Shown here: piece after piece, positions 54,980 through 63,365 of the stretch
Layout of the letters: each line of letters opens with the position of its first letter
Position numbering within the stretch: position 1 is the first letter of the stretch
NCBI GenBank assembly: GCA_033852135.1
Contig: JAWSVB010000005.1
Coordinates: forward strand, 1-64,000
DNA: 64,000 nt
Direction of reading: 5' to 3'
Source: QZLE01 sp033852135
GTDB taxonomy: Bacteria; Pseudomonadota; Gammaproteobacteria; QZLD01
Position numbers and translations under genes: made by a program
The notes under the pieces: model-generated
What the model saw: only the letters and a program-made list of their open reading frames with translations
Databases searched by the model: none
What the model was told of the DNA's origin: nothing

Positions 54980-55954
54980 TTATGATTCCAGTTTGTTTTT
55001 TACTTTGATCGTTTCTATCAATTGAATCGTCTTTTCTGCCTCATATAATTCAACACATTGATTAGGCTGACCTTTAATCATTGCGACAAAATCTTCAACC
55101 ATAGCAAGATACATCTTGTTTTTATCCCACTCAGGCTGCGAATAAATAATTTCACTGCCGAGAGAACTATAAAAGGTAACGCTATTGTTGATCAAGTCCC
55201 AATCTAACCTTCCTTTACTACCAATTAAACTGCAGTTTCGTTGTACTGAACGCTGAAGAAAGTCCAAGTGGATATTAGCAACTACTCCATTATCTGAACG
55301 CAACATTATATCGGCTATATCTTCAACATCTAAGGCAAGCTCTTCAGATGAACGTAATATTGCATGTTCAATGGTGCAGCCACCAATAAGCCATTGTGCA
55401 TAATCGAGATCATGACTTAATTCGAGTAACGCCCCTCCACCTAGTTGCTTACTAGCAGAAACAGAGTCTCGATAATTTTTATTAGGACGCCAGTCAGGTA
55501 AGTACTGCCCGGTCTGGATATAAATATTGTATAGTTCTCCTAGTAACCTTTGTTCTAATAACTCTTTAACTTTGAGAGCCGATGGAAGATAGCGAAGACA
55601 GTATCCAACAGTTACTGGTGTTTGAGTTTTTTTAATCGCTTCTCGTAATAACGCGATATCTTTTACATCTGCAGTGACTGGTTTTTCGATAAGAGTAGGA
55701 ATACCTGCTTCAATTAATGGAACAGCATGCTTTGCATGAAATGTTGCAGGTGATGCAACAATCACTAACTCTATTTGGGGTTTTATCAGTTCGTCAATAC
55801 TTGCAACAACATAATCACTATCGGTCACAACTTCAGCAGGTATACGTCCGCTAGCGGACATGGCGTACAAAATTGACTCTGGGAAAAGTTGCTTTAAATT
55901 TCTACGGTGGCGTATAGCAATATTACCAAGCCCAATAACAGCTACTTTTCTCAT
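54980..55954 (-). CDS. Gfo/Idh/MocA-family oxidoreductase
   Basis: 324 aa. The N-terminal Rossmann domain has VIGLGNIAIRHRRNL and the family motif LIEKPVTADV; the C-terminal domain has GGGALLELSHDLDYAQW. NAD(P)-dependent sugar dehydrogenase type. Gfo genes often occur in nonulosonate loci beside ptmE and legF; the reaction is not established. Confidence 0.78.
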   Translation of the reverse strand: MRKVAVIGLGNIAIRHRRNLKQLFPESILYAMSASGRIPAEVVTDSDYVVASIDELIKPQIELVIVASPATFHAKHAVPLIEAGIPTLIEKPVTADVKDIALLREAIKKTQTPVTVGYCLRYLPSALKVKELLEQRLLGELYNIYIQTGQYLPDWRPNKNYRDSVSASKQLGGGALLELSHDLDYAQWLIGGCTIEHAILRSSEELALDVEDIADIMLRSDNGVVANIHLDFLQRSVQRNCSLIGSKGRLDWDLINNSVTFYSSLGSEIIYSQPEWDKNKMYLAMVEDFVAMIKGQPNQCVELYEAEKTIQLIETIKVKNKLES

Positions 55955-57007
55955 TTATAGCCCCAAAGTATGAACATCTTCTTGGGCCCGCCGATAATCT
56001 TCCATGCGGCCAATATCCAGCCAATATTCATGAATAGGAAACATCATTACATTTCCTTGTTCTGATATTTTACGCTCAAGCAGTGCCGGCATATCTACTT
56101 TTTCATTGACCTTTACCTGCCTGATAATTTCCGGACTCACAACGTAAATCCCTGCATTAATATGAAATAATTGTGTTGGTTTTTCAACCATACTCGTTAT
56201 TTTCCCATTTTCTCCTTGGATAACTCCGTAAGGCATTTGATATTCATATTCGCGCACGCACATAGAAGCATCTACAGATTCATTATTATGAAAGTCTAAT
56301 AACTTTTGAAAATCAATATTGGTTAAAATATCTCCATTCATCATGATTAATGGAAGCTTTGGTAAATCAGCAGGCAATAACCCCAAAGCACCACCAGTGC
56401 CTAAAGGCGTTTCTTCATGGACATAGGTGATATTTACTCCCCACTTAGAACCATCACCAAAATGCTCCATGATCATTTCTGGCATATAGTGCGTGGAAAT
56501 ATAGAAATTAACAAAGCCTGACTTAATAAAATTAAGCAATGTGATTTCAAGAATTGGCTTATCACCTAATTTTAACAATGGCTTAGGACAATTATTTGTT
56601 AATGGCCTTAAACGAGCACCAAAGCCACCAGCCATAAGAAAAACAGGATTTTCTAATCGAGGTTTATGTAAAGATTCATGCAGGGTCTGCAGACCAACAA
56701 CAATACCGTTTTCAATCAATGGAATTGATAGGATTTCTTTAGACTCCATGATCTCGATTAACTGCTGTCTACTAGTCCCTGGAGTAGCTATTGTAGGTTT
56801 AATATTCATTACTTTAGAAACGGAATCATCTAATGAAATACCAGATATTATTCCTCTACGGATATCGCCATCACTAACTATACCTAATAATTTATTACTT
56901 TTATCTACAACAATCGCACCTCGGAGCGCTTCTTTGTCAATTACAACAAGTGCCTCTTTAATTGTAAACTTTGGAGAAATTAATGTGTTCTTCCACTTCT
57001 GACTCAT
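55955..57007 (-). CDS. ptmE: CBS-domain sugar-1-phosphate nucleotidyltransferase (PtmE-like)
   Basis: 350 aa. Two CBS motifs (about 1-115: GAIVVDKSNKLLGIVSDGDIRRG) precede a nucleotidyltransferase domain (about 120-350) with FLMAGGFGARLRPLT and KPLLKLGDKPILE. In Campylobacter, PtmE makes GDP-GlcN or GDP-GlcNAc for legionaminate synthesis; the same domain order supports this. It overlaps the neuD-like gene by 4 bp. Confidence 0.82.
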   Translation of the reverse strand: MSQKWKNTLISPKFTIKEALVVIDKEALRGAIVVDKSNKLLGIVSDGDIRRGIISGISLDDSVSKVMNIKPTIATPGTSRQQLIEIMESKEILSIPLIENGIVVGLQTLHESLHKPRLENPVFLMAGGFGARLRPLTNNCPKPLLKLGDKPILEITLLNFIKSGFVNFYISTHYMPEMIMEHFGDGSKWGVNITYVHEETPLGTGGALGLLPADLPKLPLIMMNGDILTNIDFQKLLDFHNNESVDASMCVREYEYQMPYGVIQGENGKITSMVEKPTQLFHINAGIYVVSPEIIRQVKVNEKVDMPALLERKISEQGNVMMFPIHEYWLDIGRMEDYRRAQEDVHTLGL

Positions 57008-57654
57008 TTATCTAACCTATTATTTTTAATCTTAGCTTTAGCACCAAAAACAGTACCTTCTAAAGATATGTCTTTGGTGACATTTGCCCCAACTGAAATG
57101 ATTGCCTTATCACCAATAGTAACGCTCTGTATAACATTGGCACCAGTGCCTATATGCACAAAATCACCTGTTTTCACTTGACCGCTTAATGTCACACCGG
57201 GTGCGATATGGTTATGAGCGCCAATAATACAATCATGTTCAATAATTGCTCCTGTATTAATAATGGAGTTATCACCAATAACAGCACCTGCTTGAATGAT
57301 TGCACCAGGCATCACTTGAACACCTTTACCCAAGGTTGCAAACTCCGAAATTATCGCTTGTTTGGAAATAACCTCAAGAAAAGAGTATCCCTTCTCACTG
57401 AACTTATCATATAGTTTTGTTCTTAATTCTGATCCAGGTAGTGAACCTAAACCATTCACTATCTGAATAGCATCATTACTACTTTTGAAGATTTCATCTT
57501 CATTTTCAAATATGGCGATGCCGGATAAAACTTCTCTTTCAAAATCAATATCTGGACTGAAGAGCCCTGATATTGCGAATTCATTTTGTTTTAAAATGTC
57601 GACAAGTACACTTGCATGCCCCCCCGCACCTAAAACATAAATTTTTTTAGACAA
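57004..57654 (-). CDS. NeuD-like left-handed beta-helix acyltransferase
   Basis: 216 aa. An N-terminal PglD-type Rossmann segment (YVLGAGGHASVLVDIL) precedes hexapeptide repeats (GAIIQAGAVIGDNSIINTGAII and following). It likely acetylates a hydroxyl or amine of the nonulosonate or a precursor with acetyl-CoA. The start is TTG at 57654 with GAGG 6 bp upstream, inside the end of legI (8-bp overlap). Confidence 0.82.
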   Translation of the reverse strand: MSKKIYVLGAGGHASVLVDILKQNEFAISGLFSPDIDFEREVLSGIAIFENEDEIFKSSNDAIQIVNGLGSLPGSELRTKLYDKFSEKGYSFLEVISKQAIISEFATLGKGVQVMPGAIIQAGAVIGDNSIINTGAIIEHDCIIGAHNHIAPGVTLSGQVKTGDFVHIGTGANVIQSVTIGDKAIISVGANVTKDISLEGTVFGAKAKIKNNRLDK

Positions 57655-58723
57655 GGATCACCTCACCTTCTCGGTAAGATTTTGTTGATTGCGTATTTAA
57701 TAGTTCCCAATACCGATATGGACTCATGCCATTTCCTGGGCGTTTTATTTCTAGGTTTTCGGTGTTAAATAATTCACCAACATCAATATCCTTGGCTGCG
57801 ACTATACTTTTTCTAGCAATTGATTTATTTTTTATTTCTGATGGGCGAGGACCTTTTACCCCATCACCAATTGCTAACTCAATATTGCGGATTCCGGCGA
57901 CCATATCAGCTAATTCGTCAGGCTCTAAAGAGGCTTTATGATCAGGGCCTTCCATGTTTTTATCTAATGTGAAATGTTTTTCGATGATTCTAGCACCTCT
58001 TGCCACAGCGGCAATTGGTACGCCAATACCCGCGCTGTGATCTGAATAACCAACTTCTAATTTAAAAGCTTGAGCAAGTGTATCCATCGCCATTAAGTTA
58101 ATATCTTTAATTGGTGCTGGATATTCTGTTGTGCAATGAAGGAGTGTTACTTTAGCCTTTAACAACGCTTGCCCTTCTTCCGAAAAATAGGCTGTTTGAA
58201 AAGCATCAAGCGAAGGTGGCATATCGTCTTGCGCCAAATAACCAAAAGCAATAGCACCTAATGCCGTTTCTACTTCTGCCAATGTAGCCATGCCAGTAGA
58301 AACGATTAAATCAGCGCCCGTTTGAGCATGCTGAAGTACTAATGGCGCATTAGTTAATTCGCCAGACGGTATTTTTAGTCTCTTTAAACCTAAATCATTC
58401 ACTAAAAAATCTAAACTTTCTGAATCAAATGCCGTTGATAAAAACTCAATGCCAAGCTTATTACAGTATTCTACTAATTCATGATGAAACTCATAACTAA
58501 GCTCTAAGCGGCTTAACATAGAAAGTTGAGATTCTTTTTTCCCTGTATTTTCTATTTGGTAATCAGCTTGCTTGGCTGTTGCTGTAACTAGGTTTTTGGC
58601 TTTAAAGGTTTGAAATTTAACAATATCAACTCCGGCCTTATATGCAGCGTCAACCAGCTCAAATGCAAGTTGCTCACTACCATTATGATTGACGCCAGCT
58701 TCAGCAATAATCAACGCGATCAT
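57647..58723 (-). CDS. legI: Nonulosonate synthase (LegI/NeuB family)
   Basis: 358 aa. Condenses a 6-carbon HexNAc-type sugar with phosphoenolpyruvate to a nine-carbon acid. The TIM-barrel domain has IAEAGVNHNGS and VKFQTFKAKNLVT; the C-terminal SAF/antifreeze-like domain has NLEIKRPGNGMSPYRYWELL. LegI versus NeuB is settled only by the legB/legC/ptmE neighbours. It overlaps the deacetylase gene by 4 bp (ATGA). Confidence 0.9.
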   Translation of the reverse strand: MIALIIAEAGVNHNGSEQLAFELVDAAYKAGVDIVKFQTFKAKNLVTATAKQADYQIENTGKKESQLSMLSRLELSYEFHHELVEYCNKLGIEFLSTAFDSESLDFLVNDLGLKRLKIPSGELTNAPLVLQHAQTGADLIVSTGMATLAEVETALGAIAFGYLAQDDMPPSLDAFQTAYFSEEGQALLKAKVTLLHCTTEYPAPIKDINLMAMDTLAQAFKLEVGYSDHSAGIGVPIAAVARGARIIEKHFTLDKNMEGPDHKASLEPDELADMVAGIRNIELAIGDGVKGPRPSEIKNKSIARKSIVAAKDIDVGELFNTENLEIKRPGNGMSPYRYWELLNTQSTKSYREGEVILV

Positions 58724-59394
58724 ATGATTTCCTTAAGTAACATAAAAGCTTCAGCTGCATTACAATTAGCTTGAACTCCACGTACGCATGCCAAAGACTC
58801 AAGCGCCTTACGACTTCTCGGAAATGGAAACTCACCCACCTCTGATTTAAACTCTTCTAAGATATCTAACTTGTTATCTAAGTGTGGGGTGATGTTGACA
58901 TAAACATTTGGCCTGAATCCACCATCTTCGGGTTTCATACCAAAATCAGTTTCAGACATTGTCTCATAAGCTAGTACCCTTTTGATAAAAGGGCACCGAA
59001 ATGACTTACTAGCTGACATAACTGCATCATATACAATTTCATGGTCACTATGAGCATCATTTCGGTAGACTGTATATATATCATCAGGCTTAATTTGATT
59101 AACAATGGACAATATAGGCCCTATTATTTCCCTTTTTGGTAAGGTCTCTAACATAGCCGGAGGAAGCATTAACTGATGGATTGAAGTAAATCCATACATC
59201 TTTGAAACTTTATCAATCTCATTCTTTCTCGTATTAATCTGTTCATGACTAAACCCAGACTCTATACTCATTCCAGTTACCAATAACCAATGCACATTAT
59301 GCCCTTCATTGATTGCTCTTAATATTGTCCCACCGCAACCTAGAGTTTCATCATCAGCATGAGGCGCAATAATTAAAATACTTTTAGCTACCAT
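58720..59394 (-). CDS. PIG-L/LmbE-family deacetylase
   Basis: 224 aa, zinc-dependent N-deacetylase. The metal motif APHADDETLGCGG (about 9-21) and DAHSDHEIVYD are intact. It lies between legG and legI with overlaps of 11 and 4 bp, so it is cotranscribed and likely acts on an intermediate sugar, removing an N-acetyl group. This is not a standard legionaminate step. Confidence 0.85.
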   Translation of the reverse strand: MVAKSILIIAPHADDETLGCGGTILRAINEGHNVHWLLVTGMSIESGFSHEQINTRKNEIDKVSKMYGFTSIHQLMLPPAMLETLPKREIIGPILSIVNQIKPDDIYTVYRNDAHSDHEIVYDAVMSASKSFRCPFIKRVLAYETMSETDFGMKPEDGGFRPNVYVNITPHLDNKLDILEEFKSEVGEFPFPRSRKALESLACVRGVQANCNAAEAFMLLKEII

Positions 59395-60541
59395 ATAACA
59401 AAGGATCCTCTTTTTTTAATAACAATGATTGGAAATCTAACGTTCTAATTAAATTATACGCCCGCTCTGAAGCTTGACCGTCGCCATATGGATTGACTAC
59501 ATTATCTATAATTTTTGAAAATTCTTTTTCTTTTACTTTTCTAATTCCATCAATTACCGCATGTTTATCTGTATCAACAAAAATCACATTATCTGTACAA
59601 TAACGTCCCCTTTGCCTCTCACCGATATTGATGCATGGAATTGGGATACTTGCCGCTTCTAATAACCCAGCCGAAGAGTTTCCTACAATCAATTTACACG
59701 CTTTAAATAGTTGGACAAAAAGTTCTCTAGATAAATTTCCATAAGCAGTTATATGCCGTGTTTGCTTCTCCATTTCTTCAATTGAGTGACGAATACTTGT
59801 ATTGCCACGATCACTATTAGGTTTACCCACAAAAACATGAAAGCCTTCTTCAATTAAAGCAGAAATAGAGTCACAAACTACTTTTGATGCAATACCCATT
59901 TCACTTTCAACAGGATGGAAAATAAATAAAGCTGAGGGGCCGTCAACTATCTTCCCTGCAATTTCATTTATTATTTCACCGTTAATGTTAATATCTGAAA
60001 ATTTATCTAAAGCAACACTACCTATCGTATGTATACGCTTAGGCGGCTCACCTAATGATTTTAACCTTCTCGCATGCTCATCTGTACTCACAAAATGACA
60101 AGTTGATAGTTTTGAAACCGCATGACGTAACGGGTTATCAATATGCCCATCAGAGGCATGATCCCCACCAAAAAAATGTAAGGTCGGAATAGATAAATAT
60201 CCCCCTAATAGGGCACCAACCATAACCTCTTCACGGTCACCTGCATAGATGATTAAATCGGGAGAATACTGATTAACAATATCGATTGCAGACAGCAATA
60301 AAATTGAAGCACTTTTTAAACGAGATGACTTAGAATCTGCATCTAATAAGCTCTCAATATTGATAAGGACGTCAAACCCATCTGACTCAATATCCTTCTT
60401 AGTTAGGCCAAATGACGGGGAATTATGTGCCCCTCCAACCATAAGCTGCAAGTCAATCTCTGGGTCATTATGGAGCTTAAAGAACAGTGAGCTTAATAAA
60501 TCATATTCTGAACGAATAGATGTAAGAGCAAGTATTTTCAT
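59384..60541 (-). CDS. legG: Hydrolysing UDP-sugar 2-epimerase (LegG/NeuC family)
   Basis: 385 aa from ATG at 60541, whose A is shared with the stop of the GNAT gene (TAATG); a GTG seven codons earlier is less likely. It releases UDP and inverts C2 of a nucleotide-activated 2,4-diamino or HexNAc sugar. LTSIRSEYDLLSSLFFKL, GDREEVMVGALLGG, HFFGGDHASDGHIDN and VGNSSAGLLEAASI fit the NeuC/LegG group. Confidence 0.88.
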   Translation of the reverse strand: MKILALTSIRSEYDLLSSLFFKLHNDPEIDLQLMVGGAHNSPSFGLTKKDIESDGFDVLINIESLLDADSKSSRLKSASILLLSAIDIVNQYSPDLIIYAGDREEVMVGALLGGYLSIPTLHFFGGDHASDGHIDNPLRHAVSKLSTCHFVSTDEHARRLKSLGEPPKRIHTIGSVALDKFSDININGEIINEIAGKIVDGPSALFIFHPVESEMGIASKVVCDSISALIEEGFHVFVGKPNSDRGNTSIRHSIEEMEKQTRHITAYGNLSRELFVQLFKACKLIVGNSSAGLLEAASIPIPCINIGERQRGRYCTDNVIFVDTDKHAVIDGIRKVKEKEFSKIIDNVVNPYGDGQASERAYNLIRTLDFQSLLLKKEDPLLYGS

Positions 60542-61365
60542 TAAAATACATCCGACATACACATTTGCACAAAAAAATCGGGCTGATCACCGTCAGGGAA
60601 ACCAAATGTTCTATACCCGAATCTGTAAGGAAACGCTAGAGTTAGCTCAGAAGAATCTCCAACTGGTAATACTGCATTTATTTCCCCTTTAACTTCTATA
60701 CCATCAAATAAATCTGGCTCTTTTAAATACATTAAATCGCTACCGCCATCAAATACTTTTAGTCCCACACCATTTTGAATGGTCCATTCTTGTGCGGGTT
60801 TATTTGTTCGCCAGTTAATTAATACATCAGTTTCCAGTTGTAATGTATAGGAGCTTTTCGATATTGAATCCTTTAATAGATTTACGCACTTTGCATGACT
60901 GTCTGTATCCACTTTTACAACTTTGTATTTCTCAGAGATGACCCACCCTAAACGTTTTTTAAAACCTGGAGCAGAGTTATCATTGGGAAAGCCAAATATG
61001 ACAGCAGGTTTTCCTATAGATTCTATAGCATTATTTACTCTTGTAGCTAATATTTGAAATAATCGATGGCGCCTAAAAGAAGAAGAAACCATAGTTGTCA
61101 TTGATAAAAAACCCGATATTTTACCTTGGTCATTTTCAAGCGGAACAGGGATTGCTGCATAATGTCCAACAAGTACTCCATCACATAACGCGATGGAAAC
61201 CAAAGGAGAACCCGAAGGGTTTAATTGGTATGCCCACTCCCATAATTCTTTATCAAGAGGTTTTCCAAAACACTCCATAAATAACTGTGTAATTTGTGCA
61301 AAATAAGGCAATAGCTGCTCACTATCAGCAATATCAATATATTCAATTTTATCGTTTATAGACAT
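60541..61365 (-). CDS. GNAT-family N-acyltransferase
   Basis: 274 aa. A GNAT-type core (about 50-140: VLVGHYAAIPVPL, LSMTTMVSSSFRRHRLFQIL) is followed by a second half of unclear fold. The acyl-CoA loop is RRHRLF rather than the usual Q/R-x-x-G-x-G/A. It would N-acylate an aminosugar, the LegH role. Its overlap with the Hbd-like gene (17 bp) suggests that the acyl group might be 3-hydroxybutyryl rather than acetyl; this is inferred. Confidence 0.68.
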   Translation of the reverse strand: MSINDKIEYIDIADSEQLLPYFAQITQLFMECFGKPLDKELWEWAYQLNPSGSPLVSIALCDGVLVGHYAAIPVPLENDQGKISGFLSMTTMVSSSFRRHRLFQILATRVNNAIESIGKPAVIFGFPNDNSAPGFKKRLGWVISEKYKVVKVDTDSHAKCVNLLKDSISKSSYTLQLETDVLINWRTNKPAQEWTIQNGVGLKVFDGGSDLMYLKEPDLFDGIEVKGEINAVLPVGDSSELTLAFPYRFGYRTFGFPDGDQPDFFVQMCMSDVF

Positions 61366-62191
61366 AAAATCCTCTTCCAGTTTTTCTGCCTAAAAAACCA
61401 GCTCTTACATACTGCCGTAATAATGGATGCGCTCGATATTTGGGATCACCAGTTTCAAGATGAAAAGTTTCCATTATTGATAAGCAAACATCTGTGCCAA
61501 TTAAGTCGGCAAGAGATAAAGGACCTAAGGGGTGGTTTGCCCCAAGTTTCATTGCTTTATCAATATCATCCTTTGAAGCAACACCTTCTGCGTACACAGA
61601 AATAGCCTCATTAATCATTGGAATTAACATTCGATTTACAATAAAACCTGGTGATTCATTAACTAAAACAGGGGTTTTCCCTATTGACCCGGCAAGATCT
61701 ATAGCCTTTTTGATTGTCTCTTCATTAGTATTTAAACCTTTAACTATTTCAATAAGCTCCATCATTGATGTAGGATTGAAAAAGTGCATTCCAATAACAT
61801 TTTCAGGATTATTTACGTGCATCGATAATGCAGTTATTGATAATGAGGAGGTATTGGTCGCAATGACACATTTATTGTCCAAATAACCAGAAATTAATGA
61901 TAATAAATTATTTTTAATTCCAATATCTTCTGCAACAGCTTCAATACAAAAATGACTATCAGTAATATCAGATAATTCACAAGTAGGATCTAATTTTTCT
62001 AGTAACTCTTCTTGTGTGAAGTCACTATTTTTAGCAAACCGCCTAATTTCTTTTTTTATTCTAATATATGACTTATCTAGAGCAGAGCTTGACCTTGCCC
62101 ACCAAACAACTTCATTCACTTTTGAAGACTGCAATAATAAAGAAGCAATTCCTGTGCCCATTTGCCCACTACCAAGTACACATACTTTCAT
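61349..62191 (-). CDS. 3-hydroxyacyl-CoA (3-hydroxybutyryl-CoA) dehydrogenase-like protein
   Basis: 280 aa, length and motifs of Hbd/PaaH: VLGSGQMGTGIASLLL (NAD), TNTSSLSITALS, the catalytic His in GMHFFNPTSMMELIEIV with its Glu, NESPGFIVNRMLIPMINEA and NHPLGPLSLADLIG. The active site looks intact. It normally interconverts acetoacetyl-CoA and 3-hydroxybutyryl-CoA. Its place inside a nonulosonate operon, touching an acyltransferase gene, suggests supply of an unusual acyl donor. A role on a sugar substrate cannot be excluded. Confidence 0.85.
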   Translation of the reverse strand: MKVCVLGSGQMGTGIASLLLQSSKVNEVVWWARSSSALDKSYIRIKKEIRRFAKNSDFTQEELLEKLDPTCELSDITDSHFCIEAVAEDIGIKNNLLSLISGYLDNKCVIATNTSSLSITALSMHVNNPENVIGMHFFNPTSMMELIEIVKGLNTNEETIKKAIDLAGSIGKTPVLVNESPGFIVNRMLIPMINEAISVYAEGVASKDDIDKAMKLGANHPLGPLSLADLIGTDVCLSIMETFHLETGDPKYRAHPLLRQYVRAGFLGRKTGRGFYVYKR

Positions 62192-62203
62192 TTTTATTCC
62201 TTG

Positions 62204-63355
62204 TTATTTTAGCCACGATATAGGTGAGCTAGGCAAATTAATCAAATGCGCTTCAACCCACTCAGACATTGCCAGATCACCTTTCAATGAATTTTTAAAC
62301 ATCGGCAAGCGATGCATTAACTGCCAAATAGGTCTTGTCATTACACCTTGCTCATTGGTTTCTTTTAACAGTGAATTTCGGCTTTCTGTATCAGGGCAAA
62401 TAATCGCATTTAACCAGTAGTTTGATTTTGCATATTCAGGCTCAACAACAAATTCAAAATCAGAGCCTAAAAATAATGTTTTGTATCGCTCTGCAAGCAC
62501 TCTCTTTTGTTTCAAAAAAGTTGGTAACGCTTCCATTTGAGCGCATCCTAATGCTGCATTTAGATTAGGCATACGATAATTAAAACCTGGTTCATCATGA
62601 TAAAACTCATATGGATGCGGCCTTTTTGCTGTCGTAGTAACATGCTTTGTATGCTTCCCCACCTCTAAATCTTTGCATAGCACCATACCACCACCACCAG
62701 TAGTAATGACCTTATTCCCGTTAAAACTAAGAGCTGCAAAATCACCAATAGTTCCTGTATGCTTACCCTTATAAAATGAACCAAGACTTTCAGCTGCATC
62801 TTCAACTAGAATCAGATTCCATTTTTTACAAACAGATTGTAATTCATCAAGCTCAACTGGATGACCAAAAGTGTGCATAGGTAAAATAGCTTTGATTTTT
62901 TGCTTGGTGCTTTTGTGAATACACTCTCCCGAGGAATTTAGTATTGCATTTAACTCCAGATATTCTTCTGTTGCCTTTGGGCACAAACCTAAGCTAACTT
63001 TTGATACATCGACAAATATAGGTTCAGCCCCCATATGGTAAAGCGCATTACAGGTAGCCACAAAAGTCAGTGCTTGCGTAATAACAAGGTCACCCGGCTT
63101 AACACCCGTCATATAAAGTGCTGTATGCAATGCTGCCGTTCCATTAACTGTTGCAACAGCTTTTGTTGTTCCTGTATAAGCTTCTATATGCTTTTCAAAA
63201 TCATCAACATATTTGCCAACACTCGATACAAAAGTACTATCAATAGTATCTGTAACATATTTTTTTTCATTGCCGGAAAATGTAGGGGCATGCAACGGAA
63301 TAAAATCATTGGTTTGATAAATATCCCGAACAAAACTGATCAATTTTTTATTCAT
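62204..63355 (-). CDS. legC: DegT/DnrJ-family sugar aminotransferase (LegC)
   Basis: 383 aa from ATG at 63355 (AAGG 8 bp upstream); the frame extends to 63409 into the legB gene. A PLP enzyme that aminates C4 of the 4-keto-6-deoxy sugar made by LegB. It has NGTAALHTALY, VEDAAESLGSFYKGKHTG and the PLP Lys in SFNGNKVITTGGGGMV. It follows legB by 10 bp. Confidence 0.88.
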   Translation of the reverse strand: MNKKLISFVRDIYQTNDFIPLHAPTFSGNEKKYVTDTIDSTFVSSVGKYVDDFEKHIEAYTGTTKAVATVNGTAALHTALYMTGVKPGDLVITQALTFVATCNALYHMGAEPIFVDVSKVSLGLCPKATEEYLELNAILNSSGECIHKSTKQKIKAILPMHTFGHPVELDELQSVCKKWNLILVEDAAESLGSFYKGKHTGTIGDFAALSFNGNKVITTGGGGMVLCKDLEVGKHTKHVTTTAKRPHPYEFYHDEPGFNYRMPNLNAALGCAQMEALPTFLKQKRVLAERYKTLFLGSDFEFVVEPEYAKSNYWLNAIICPDTESRNSLLKETNEQGVMTRPIWQLMHRLPMFKNSLKGDLAMSEWVEAHLINLPSSPISWLK

Positions 63356-63365
63356 AACCTCAGCC

